NCBI GenBank assembly: GCA_030038645.1
Contig: JASHSR010000116.1
Coordinates: forward strand, 1 to 7,906
Direction: 5' to 3'
Source: Gammaproteobacteria bacterium
Lineage (GTDB): Bacteria; Pseudomonadota; Gammaproteobacteria; Steroidobacterales; Steroidobacteraceae
DNA: 7,906 bases
A program made the translations under genes and the position numbers. The notes beneath the pieces are model-generated. The model ran no database searches. It was not told the origin of the DNA and saw nothing but the letters and a program-made list of their open reading frames with translations. This document shows, one piece after another, positions 1 to 5,245 of the stretch (position 1 is the stretch's first letter; the number at the start of each line of letters is the position of its first letter).

Positions 1-34
1 AGACGAACAAGATTCCCACCGGCTTGCTGTCCAC
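1..34 (-). CDS. Low-molecular-weight protein tyrosine phosphatase, N-terminal fragment (runs off the left edge)
   Basis: Only eleven codons are in the window. Read on the minus strand from a GTG at 34-32 they give M-D-S-K-P-V-G-I-L-F-V, and the next codon begins with T. Low-molecular-weight protein tyrosine phosphatases start with a short strand of the type (K/S)-I-L-F-V-C-x-G-N-I-C-R-S-P, in which the Cys after F-V is followed shortly by the catalytic Cys of the P-loop, so the fragment fits and the edge T could begin that Cys codon. A TAA lies in frame directly before the GTG, so translation cannot start further upstream, and an AAAGGA ribosome-binding sequence lies 11 nt upstream. Synteny supports the call: a gene of this family follows kdsB in Pseudomonas. 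The family dephosphorylates tyrosine kinases or other small substrates in the cytoplasm. The call rests on few residues and the catalytic motif is not visible. Confidence 0.7.
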   Translation of the reverse strand, partial: MDSKPVGILFV

Positions 35-45
35 TTAGGAGCGCG

Positions 46-51
46 TCCTTT
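46..51 (-). promoter_or_regulatory. Ribosome-binding site of the phosphatase fragment
   Basis: AAAGGA on the minus strand, 11 nt before the GTG at 34-32. It is the clearest Shine-Dalgarno match in the window and favours that GTG over the in-frame GTG five codons later. The spacing is slightly long. Confidence 0.45.
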
Positions 52-73
52 CCAGGCGAGTGACTCGGGGCTG

Positions 74-102
74 ACGCTAGCAACCGGCTCGAGCCGAATC
101 AA
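74..102 (-). promoter_or_regulatory. Candidate promoter for the phosphatase gene, with a palindrome in its spacer
   Basis: On the minus strand TTGATT (102-97, four of six matches to the -35 consensus) is separated by exactly 17 nt from TAGCGT (79-74, three of six matches, keeping the T-A-N-N-N-T frame of a -10 box). Transcription would begin near 67 and give a leader of about 33 nt holding the AAAGGA site. A 12-bp perfect palindrome (85-96) fills the upstream two thirds of the spacer. The boxes are weak and read-through from kdsB is equally possible, so this is a candidate only. Confidence 0.3.
85..96. repeat. 12-bp perfect palindrome, possible operator
   Basis: CGGCTCGAGCCG reads identically on both strands and lies in the non-coding gap after kdsB. 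As RNA it could form only a 4-bp stem with a four-base loop, and no T-run follows on either strand, so it is not a convincing terminator. Its position directly beside the candidate -35 box would suit a dimeric regulator. The CTCGAG core is very common in this window, but nearly always as Leu-Glu codons, which cannot explain this non-coding copy. Confidence 0.4.
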
Positions 103-173
103 TCCCTCGCGGCTCGCGCCACTCACCCGCTGCCGGCCCCGCCCCCGGGTGCCAACCGTGCCCGCTGCCGCGC

Positions 174-968
174 CTACCCACCCGTGCCCGCCGCGTCCGC
201 TGTGCCCGCCGCACCCGCTTCCAATACTGTCCGCACCCGCTCGAGGTCCTGCGCCGTATTCACGTCCTGCCCCGGCCGCTCGGCGGCCTCCGCCACGGCG
301 ATCGCGATGCCGTTCTCGAGCGCGCGCAGCTGCTCGAGCCTCTCGCGCTGCTCGAGCGGCGTCGGCGCCAGGGCGGCGAGCTGCTTCAGCGCGCCGACGC
401 GATAGGCGTAGAGCCCGATGTGGCGCCGCGCGCCGGCGAAGCTGCGCTGGCTCGCAAGGCCGGCCGGCGCCCCGTCGCGGTCCCAAGGAATCGGCGCGCG
501 GCTGAAGTAGAGCGCGCGGCCGCGCGCGTCCACGACGACCTTGACGACGCTCGGGTCGAGCAGCTCCTCGAGCGTCGCGGCGGCGCTCGCGAGCGTCGCG
601 ATCGCCGCCCAGGCGCTCGCCTCGAGCAGGCCGCTCACCTGATCGATGAGCGCGGGCGGCATGAGCGGCTCGTCGGCCTGCAGATTGACGACGATATCCT
701 CATCCGCCCAGCGCCGCTGCCAGGCGACCTCCGCGATCCGGTCGGTGCCCGAGGGGTGCGCGGGCGCGGTCATCACCACCTGTGCGCCAAAGAGGTCTGC
801 CGCGCGTGCAATGCGCGCGTCGTCGGTGGCGATCAGCACCTCGGCGGCGCGCGAGGCGCGCGCGCGCTCGCAGACCCATTGCAGCATGGGCTTGCCCGCC
901 AGGGGCAGCAGCACCTTCCCCGGCAGGCGCGTGGACTCGTACCGCGCGGGAACGACAACGCGGAACAC
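174..968 (-). CDS. kdsB: 3-deoxy-manno-octulosonate cytidylyltransferase (CMP-Kdo synthetase)
   Basis: KdsB couples CTP to Kdo to form CMP-Kdo and pyrophosphate, the activated sugar for the inner core attached to lipid A; it is cytoplasmic. The 264-residue product opens with the nucleotide-binding segment P-A-R-Y-E-S-T-R-L-P-G-K (7-18), then T-D-D (48-50), H-P-S-G-T-D-R-I-A-E (71-80), N-L-Q-A-D-E-P (95-101), Y-F-S-R-A-P-I-P (154-161), H-I-G-L-Y-A-Y-R (183-190) and L-E-Q-L-R-A-L-E-N-G (211-220). The usual Q-G-D-E-P has Ala for Gly; the metal-binding Asp is kept. E. coli KdsB is 248 residues; the excess is an Ala/Gly/Thr tail after about residue 249. The start is GTG, because TAG, the stop of the previous gene, lies in frame 9 nt upstream. 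It is the last gene of the exbB operon, 6 bp after the Trm112 gene, without a clear ribosome-binding site, so coupled translation is likely. Confidence 0.97.
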   Translation of the reverse strand: MFRVVVPARYESTRLPGKVLLPLAGKPMLQWVCERARASRAAEVLIATDDARIARAADLFGAQVVMTAPAHPSGTDRIAEVAWQRRWADEDIVVNLQADEPLMPPALIDQVSGLLEASAWAAIATLASAAATLEELLDPSVVKVVVDARGRALYFSRAPIPWDRDGAPAGLASQRSFAGARRHIGLYAYRVGALKQLAALAPTPLEQRERLEQLRALENGIAIAVAEAAERPGQDVNTAQDLERVRTVLEAGAAGTADAAGTGG

Positions 969-974
969 GCAGCG

Positions 975-1163
975 CTACCGCTCGAGCAGCGGGTCGTCCG
1001 CCGCGAGCTGGCGAGCCTCCTCCTCGAGCATCACCGGCACGTCGTCCCGAATGGGATAGGCGAGCCGATCGAGCCGGCACACGAGGACGCTCTGGTCGCG
1101 TCGGTATTGCAGAGGGCCCTTGCAGACCGGGCAGGCGAGGATCTCGAGCAGTCGCGTGTCCAT
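975..1163 (-). CDS. ycaR: Trm112 family protein (YcaR-like)
   Basis: This 62-residue protein matches bacterial YcaR in length and pattern: M-D-x-R-L-L-E-I-L-A-C-P-V-C-K-G at the start with the Cys pair at 11 and 14, a third Cys at 29 in L-V-C-R-L-D, then L-A-Y-P-I-R-D-D-V-P-V-M-L-E and an acidic end. Trm112 proteins are small zinc-ribbon-like folds; the eukaryotic and archaeal ones activate methyltransferases, while the bacterial role is not settled. It starts at ATG 9 bp after the lpxK stop and ends 6 bp before kdsB. Its place between lpxK and kdsB is conserved in gammaproteobacteria and suggests a link to lipid A/Kdo synthesis, which is inference. The lpxK, ycaR and kdsB frames are identical here, separated only by TAA and TAG stops. 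No strong ribosome-binding site is seen upstream. Confidence 0.94.
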   Translation of the reverse strand: MDTRLLEILACPVCKGPLQYRRDQSVLVCRLDRLAYPIRDDVPVMLEEEARQLAADDPLLER

Positions 1164-1172
1164 CGGCGCACT

Positions 1173-2297
1173 TTACAGCTTGCGCTTTCCCGCCGCATCG
1201 ACCGACGGCGCTGCCTCGATTCGCTCTGCGGCATCAACTGGCGCCGGCGCCTCGATGCGCCGCCGTACGGCATCGAGCCGCCGATACACCCGATCGAGCA
1301 GCGCCGCCGCGTCGGCCTCGTCGAGCTGCGCCGTCACGGGGATGTGCCACAAGCGCGGCGTCGCGAAGGCGGCGCAGCGCATGGCATCCTTCTCCGTCAT
1401 CAAAATCGGCCAATCGTCCGGGAACTCGAGCTCGCCGGCCGCGAAGGGATGATGGTCGGGAAAGGGATGTCGGATCACCTCGAGCCCGCGCCCCTCGAGA
1501 TCGCGAAAGAAGCGTTCGGGATTGCCGATGCCGGCCACCGCGTGAATGCGCCCGGCGCGGAACGACTCGATGGGCCGCGCAGATCCAGCGCCGTCCACTC
1601 GATGCGCGAGGCCTGCGACGAGGCGCATTCGCAGCACCGGGGCCGCGGTGAGCGCCGTCGCGGTGATGGGGGCGTGCTCGGCCTCTCCGTTCACGACGAC
1701 GAGATCGACGTGCCGCAGCCGCGAGGCGGGCTCGCGCAGCGGACCCGCGGGAAGCAGGCGCCCGTTGCCGAGTCCTCGAGCCCCGTCGATGAGCGCGATC
1801 TCGCAATCCCGCGCGAGATGCAAATGCTGCAGCCCGTCGTCGGAGAGGATCACGTCGACCGGCTCCGCCGCGAGCCGCCGCGCGGCGGCGACTCTGTCCT
1901 CGCAGACGACCGTGATGCAGCCGGTCCGGCGGTGGATGAGCAGCGGCTCATCGCCCACTTGCTGCCAGAGGGAGTCGGCGCGCACGACTTGCGGACCTTG
2001 CCGCGCGGACGCATGGCCGCCACGCCGCCGATAGCCCCTCGCGATGACGCCCGCCTCGAGGCCGCGCTCCCGCAGCCGCTCGATGAGCCAGAGCGTGAGA
2101 GGGGTTTTACCCGTCCCGCCGACGGTGAGATTGCCGACCACCACCACGGGCTTGCCCACGCCATGCGCTCGCAGCCAGCCCCGCTCGTAGGCCGAGCGGC
2201 GAACGCGCACGACGGCGCCGTAGACCCACGCGAGCGGCTGCAGGAGCGAGAGCCGGCTCCGCGGGCGATACCAGAGCTCGGTCAGCTGCCGCTCCAT
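1173..2297 (-). CDS. lpxK: Tetraacyldisaccharide 4'-kinase (lipid A 4'-kinase)
   Basis: LpxK phosphorylates the 4' position of tetraacyldisaccharide-1-phosphate with ATP to give lipid IVA, at the cytoplasmic face of the inner membrane. The 374-residue product has the N-terminal hydrophobic segment W-V-Y-G-A-V-V (24-30), the P-loop V-G-G-T-G-K-T-P (59-66), the R-G-Y-R-R sequence (88-92), the signature D-D-G-L-Q-H (153-158), L-L-P-A-G-P-L-R-E-P (181-190) and M-T-E-K-D-A (300-305). The ATG at 2297 is chosen because M-E-R-Q-L-T-E-L-W-Y matches family N-termini; the frame stays open 57 codons further upstream, but that part overlaps msbA and looks unlike LpxK. The gene begins 25 bp after the msbA stop. 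E. coli LpxK is about 328 residues; the difference is largely a C-terminal Ala/Pro/Glu tail with a 12-residue repeat (347-358 and 359-370). Confidence 0.97.
   Translation of the reverse strand: MERQLTELWYRPRSRLSLLQPLAWVYGAVVRVRRSAYERGWLRAHGVGKPVVVVGNLTVGGTGKTPLTLWLIERLRERGLEAGVIARGYRRRGGHASARQGPQVVRADSLWQQVGDEPLLIHRRTGCITVVCEDRVAAARRLAAEPVDVILSDDGLQHLHLARDCEIALIDGARGLGNGRLLPAGPLREPASRLRHVDLVVVNGEAEHAPITATALTAAPVLRMRLVAGLAHRVDGAGSARPIESFRAGRIHAVAGIGNPERFFRDLEGRGLEVIRHPFPDHHPFAAGELEFPDDWPILMTEKDAMRCAAFATPRLWHIPVTAQLDEADAAALLDRVYRRLDAVRRRIEAPAPVDAAERIEAAPSVDAAGKRKL
1188..1259 (-). repeat. Imperfect 36-bp tandem repeat encoding a 12-residue repeat in the LpxK tail
   Basis: The two 36-bp units (1224-1259 and 1188-1223) encode R-I-E-A-P-A-P-V-D-A-A-E followed by R-I-E-A-A-P-S-V-D-A-A-G. 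Nine of the twelve residues are identical, while the DNA has drifted more, so the duplication, if it is one, is not recent. The repeat lies beyond the conserved kinase fold and just before the terminal G-K-R-K-L. Confidence 0.65.
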
Positions 2298-2322
2298 TCC
2301 CGCGGGCCCTGCTCCGCGCCGA

Positions 2323-4083
2323 TCAGTCGCTGAACTGCAGGCGATAGAGCTGCGAGTACAGCCCGCCCGCGGCCAGGAGCTGCGCATGCGTGCCGCACTC
2401 GACGACCTCTCCCGCGTTGAGCACGACGATGCGGTCGGCCTGCTCGACCGTGGAGAGCCGATGCGCAATGACGAACGTGGTGCGGTTGCGGACGAGCTCG
2501 CCGAGCGCCGCCTGGATGTGCCGCTCGGCCTCCGTGTCGAGAGCGGACGTGGCTTCGTCCAGAATCAGGATGGGGGCGTCCTTCAGCAACGCGCGCGCGA
2601 TCGCGATGCGCTGCCGCTGTCCGCCCGAGAGCAGCATGCCCCGGTCGCCGACGACGGTGCCGAGGCCCTTCGCCTGGCTCGCGGCGAACTCGAGAATGTG
2701 CGCCGCCTCCGCGACGCGCTCCATCGCATCGGGCGCGATGTCGCGCCCGAACGCGATGTTGTTGCGGATGGTGTCGTTGAACAGGATGACATCCTGCGAG
2801 ACGACGGCGATCTGCTCGCGCAGGCTCTGCAGGTCGTACTCGCGGACGTCGTGCCCGTCGATCCGGACGCTGCCCGCGGTCGCGTCGTAGAACCGCGGCA
2901 GCAGGCTCACCAGCGTCGACTTGCCGCTCCCCGATCGCCCGACGATGGCGATGCGCTCGCCGGCCGCCACGTCGAGCGAGACGTTGCGCAGGGCGGTGTC
3001 CCGGCCCCCTTCATAGCTGAACGAAACGCGATCGAAGCTCACCTCTCCACGCACGCGCCCGGCGTGCAGTCCCCCGCCCGCAGGCTCCGGAGCGACGTCG
3101 AGCAGCTCGAAGATGCTCTCGGCGGCGGCGATCCCCTGCTGCAGGGGTCCTGCCGCTCCGATCAGCTGGCGCATCGGCTGCGGGATCATGCCGAGGGCGG
3201 CGAAGAAGCCGAACAGAGCGCCCGTCGTCATGTGCCCGTGGATGCTGCTCTCCATCGCGTACGACAGGATGAATGCGGCTCCGATCGCCGTGATGAATTG
3301 GATGATCGGGTTGGCGAGACCCGTGGTGAGGATGAGCCGCATGTTCGAGCGGCGGTTGTGCTCGTTCACCGCCTGGAACTGAGCATCGAGATGGGACTCG
3401 GCGTTGTAGACCTTGATGAGCCGGGGAGAGTCGAAGCTCTCCTTGGCGACCCGCGTCACATCGCCCATCGAGTTCTGAATGCGACGGCTGTAGCGACGAA
3501 AATAATAATTGACGCGCCGCGCGATCCAGGTCACGAGCGGCGCCATGAGCAGCGCGGCGAGCGACAGCTCGAAATTGAGCCACAGCAGGTAGGCGACGTA
3601 GCCGCATATGGTGAGGGTCGTACTGAAGATCACCACGATCGAGTTGGTGCTCGCCTGGCCGATCTGCTCCGTGTTGTACGTGAGCTTCGAAAGCATGTCC
3701 CCCACCGCGTTGCGGTCGAAGTACGAGAGGGGCAGCCGCAGCACCCGCTCGAACATCTCCTGGCGCAGCTCGGCCACGATCTTGCGGGCGACGTAGCCCA
3801 TGAAGTACGTCTGGACGAAGTTCCCGAGGCCACGCAGCGTGAACAGGCCGACGACGACGAGGGGCAGCACCACGATCATGCGCGGATCCGGGTGGGTGAA
3901 GGTCTTGTCGCCCAAGACCTTGGCGAACGGCGCGAAGCTCACCATGCTCGCGGAGTACACGAGCGAGCCCACGATGCCGCACGCGAACGCCCCGATGTGG
4001 CGGCGCAGATACCCGAGCAGCCGCCGATACGTGCCGAGTACGCTCGGCGCCGCCTGCGCCTCGGCTCTGCCCGTATCGTTCAA
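2323..4083 (-). CDS. msbA: Lipid A export ABC transporter (flippase) MsbA
   Basis: MsbA is a homodimeric ABC exporter that flips core-lipid A across the inner membrane. The 586-residue half-transporter matches the family size (E. coli 582). An N-terminal membrane domain (about 20-320, six helices) contains L-P-L-S-Y-F-D-R near 117-124. The ATPase domain has Walker A G-R-S-G-S-G-K-S-T (382-390), Q-loop V-S-Q (Gln430) followed by L-F-N-D-T-I-R-N-N-I-A-F-G, signature L-S-G-G-Q (485-489), Walker B I-L-I-L-D-E (505-510, catalytic Glu510), D-loop S-A-L-D (513-516) and switch His541. The start is TTG: it overlaps the exbD TGA as TTGA, and no ATG or GTG occurs before the first conserved helix. Residues 192-195 (N-Y-Y-F) use four AT-only codons, whereas the other Asn, Tyr and Phe codons I checked nearby end in C. 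Third gene of the operon, directly before its pathway partner lpxK. Confidence 0.97.
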   Translation of the reverse strand: MNDTGRAEAQAAPSVLGTYRRLLGYLRRHIGAFACGIVGSLVYSASMVSFAPFAKVLGDKTFTHPDPRMIVVLPLVVVGLFTLRGLGNFVQTYFMGYVARKIVAELRQEMFERVLRLPLSYFDRNAVGDMLSKLTYNTEQIGQASTNSIVVIFSTTLTICGYVAYLLWLNFELSLAALLMAPLVTWIARRVNYYFRRYSRRIQNSMGDVTRVAKESFDSPRLIKVYNAESHLDAQFQAVNEHNRRSNMRLILTTGLANPIIQFITAIGAAFILSYAMESSIHGHMTTGALFGFFAALGMIPQPMRQLIGAAGPLQQGIAAAESIFELLDVAPEPAGGGLHAGRVRGEVSFDRVSFSYEGGRDTALRNVSLDVAAGERIAIVGRSGSGKSTLVSLLPRFYDATAGSVRIDGHDVREYDLQSLREQIAVVSQDVILFNDTIRNNIAFGRDIAPDAMERVAEAAHILEFAASQAKGLGTVVGDRGMLLSGGQRQRIAIARALLKDAPILILDEATSALDTEAERHIQAALGELVRNRTTFVIAHRLSTVEQADRIVVLNAGEVVECGTHAQLLAAGGLYSQLYRLQFSD

Positions 4084-4511
4084 GGCCGACCCGCCGGCTC
4101 GCTGTTGATCGTCGCGATATTGATTTCCACGAACCCGAGCCGGGCGAGAACGTCCATGGCCGTCACGACCGACTGGTGGGTCGTGCGCGCATCGGCGCGT
4201 ATGGTCACGCGCATGCTGCGGCTCGCGCCGGCCTGCTGCACGAGCGCGGCGCGCAGCGTGTCCGGGCTCGTGTTGACGAGCTCGCGGCCGTTGACGAGAT
4301 AGCTGCCCTGCTGGGTGACCGTGACGACGAGCGGCTCGAGCTTCGGCCGCTCGGTCGGGACGCTGCTCGCCTGCGGCAGATGGATGCGCAGCCGTCCCTC
4401 GCTGACGAGCGAGCTCGACAGCATGAAGAACACGACCATCATCAACACGACGTCGATCAGCGAGACGAGATTGATCTCCGGCTCCTCGAGGCGGCGCGCC
4501 CTCAAGTTCAT
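4080..4511 (-). CDS. exbD: ExbD/TolR-family proton-channel protein
   Basis: ExbD/TolR proteins have one transmembrane helix and a periplasmic domain, and with ExbB/TolQ form a proton-driven motor. The 143-residue product has a short cytoplasmic start, then I-N-L-V-S-L-I-D-V-V-L-M-M-V-V-F-F-M-L (13-31) with the essential proton-carrying Asp at 20. Ser stands where many ExbD proteins have Pro before the helix (P-L-I-D), as I recall for the ExbD copies of this cluster in Pseudomonas. The rest (about 36-143) is the periplasmic domain, containing V-T-I-R-A-D-A (101-107) and ending A-R-L-G-F-V-E-I-N-I-A-T. The ATG overlaps the exbB TGA as ATGA, and its own TGA overlaps the msbA TTG, so the three genes are probably translated in a coupled way. 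No tonB or tolA lies nearby, so the client is unknown. Confidence 0.93.
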   Translation of the reverse strand: MNLRARRLEEPEINLVSLIDVVLMMVVFFMLSSSLVSEGRLRIHLPQASSVPTERPKLEPLVVTVTQQGSYLVNGRELVNTSPDTLRAALVQQAGASRSMRVTIRADARTTHQSVVTAMDVLARLGFVEINIATINSEPAGRP

Positions 4512-5182
4512 CGGCGGGCCGCCTTGAGCCCGGACCGCTCGGCCTCGAGCCCGGGCTGCATGCCCTCGAGCCCGTCGGCCGCGGCCGCCTCGAGGGCGTC
4601 GGCGAGCTTGATGGCGTCCTTCTCCATCTCGATCACGAAGCCCTCGACGCGGCCGCGCAGGTAGCGGTAGCCGATGAGGGCCGGAATCGCGACGCAGAGG
4701 CCCGCGGCCGTCGCGATCAGCGCCTCGGCGATCCCTCCCGAGAGCATCCGCGGGTCACCGGCGGCCCCGGCCTGCAAGGCATCGAACGCCTTGATGATGC
4801 CGGTCACGGTGCCGAGCAGCCCGAGAAGCGGTGAGATGCTCGCGATGGTGCCGAGCGTGTTGAGGAAGCGCTCGAGGTCGTGCACGACGTGGCGGCCCGC
4901 GTCCTCGAGGCGCTCCATCATGATCTCGCGCGGGCGGTGCCGGTTCGCGAGCCCCGCGGCGAGCACCTTGCCGAGCGGGGAGTTCTGCTCGAGCGCCGCG
5001 ATCACCTTGTCGTTGACCTGGTTGGCCTCGACCAGCTGCCAGACACGCCGGGTCAGGTCGCGCGGCAGCACGCGCTTCTCCTGCAGCGTCCAGCAGCGCT
5101 CGAGAATGATCGCGGCCGCGCCGATGGAGGCGAGGACGATCGGCCACATGAACGGGCCGCCGGCCCGTACGATTTCCCACAT
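4508..5182 (-). CDS. exbB: MotA/TolQ/ExbB-family proton-channel protein
   Basis: ExbB/TolQ proteins form the multi-subunit inner-membrane ring around ExbD/TolR and convert proton flow into mechanical work. The 224-residue product shows the family layout: a first hydrophobic segment at 11-27 (F-M-W-P-I-V-L...), a long cytoplasmic loop with basic and amphipathic stretches (about 32-105), a second membrane segment at about 109-132 with the hallmark G-L-L-G-T-V-T-G-I-I (121-130), and a third at about 152-174 with G-G-I-A-E-A-L-I-A-T-A-A-G-L (149-162), whose Thr lines the channel in homologues. The tail after 195 is Ala/Glu/Gly-rich. It is the first gene of the minus-strand operon, starting at ATG 63 bp from the divergent DUF2062 gene, with a candidate -10 box TATCAT upstream and only a weak ribosome-binding site. 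It resembles the ExbB copies linked to lpxK more than a tonB-linked one, judged by context. Confidence 0.93.
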   Translation of the reverse strand: MWEIVRAGGPFMWPIVLASIGAAAIILERCWTLQEKRVLPRDLTRRVWQLVEANQVNDKVIAALEQNSPLGKVLAAGLANRHRPREIMMERLEDAGRHVVHDLERFLNTLGTIASISPLLGLLGTVTGIIKAFDALQAGAAGDPRMLSGGIAEALIATAAGLCVAIPALIGYRYLRGRVEGFVIEMEKDAIKLADALEAAAADGLEGMQPGLEAERSGLKAARR

Positions 5183-5245
5183 CCGTTTGATTCCGTTGAC
5201 CCCGACGTTGGCCCGCCATGATATCTGCTAGAGTGATGCGCGCCT
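5183..5245. promoter_or_regulatory. 63-bp divergent promoter region between exbB and the DUF2062 gene
   Basis: This gap must hold the promoters of both divergent units unless one is read from elsewhere. For exbB, TATCAT on the minus strand (5223-5218, five of six -10 matches) would start transcription near 5211 with a leader of about 28 nt; the matching -35 region (around 5241-5246) is poor. For the plus-strand gene, TAGAGT (5229-5234) is the best -10 candidate and would put the start site only about 5 nt before the ATG. The two -10 boxes are 5 bp apart, so the polymerase footprints would overlap. A TTGACC at 5196-5201 has no correctly spaced plus-strand -10. Confidence 0.4.

Larger units (their letters stand above)
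35..173. other. 139-bp intergenic region between kdsB and the phosphatase gene
   Basis: No gene is seen here. Reading on the minus strand from the kdsB stop it holds a very GC-rich stretch, then the promoter-like pair and palindrome, then the ribosome-binding site of the next gene. A GTGCCCGCYGC element at 158 recurs at 184 and 202 inside the end of kdsB (plus-strand coordinates), so a degenerate repeat crosses the kdsB stop codon. No stem followed by a T-tract is visible, so there is no evident intrinsic terminator for the exbB-kdsB operon. Confidence 0.6.

Noticed and set aside
35..173. Intrinsic terminator after kdsB
   Set aside because: The gap contains short GC-rich inverted repeats, but none is followed by a T-tract on the minus strand.
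420..2333. Open plus-strand frame of 637 codons
   Set aside because: It lies antisense to kdsB, ycaR and lpxK, is Arg/Ala/Gly/Glu-rich with no recognisable domain, and is explained by the high GC content and codon bias of the real genes, which suppress stops in the opposite frame.
2298..2468. LpxK extended by 57 codons upstream
   Set aside because: The added stretch overlaps the end of msbA and is Ser/Arg-rich, unlike LpxK N-termini. The ATG at 2297 gives the normal family start 25 bp after msbA.
2386..4302. Open plus-strand frame of 638 codons
   Set aside because: It is antisense to msbA and exbD, Arg/His/Asp-rich without hydrophobic pattern or motifs, and runs across the msbA/exbD junction without regard to it. 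MsbA on the other strand has every ABC motif.
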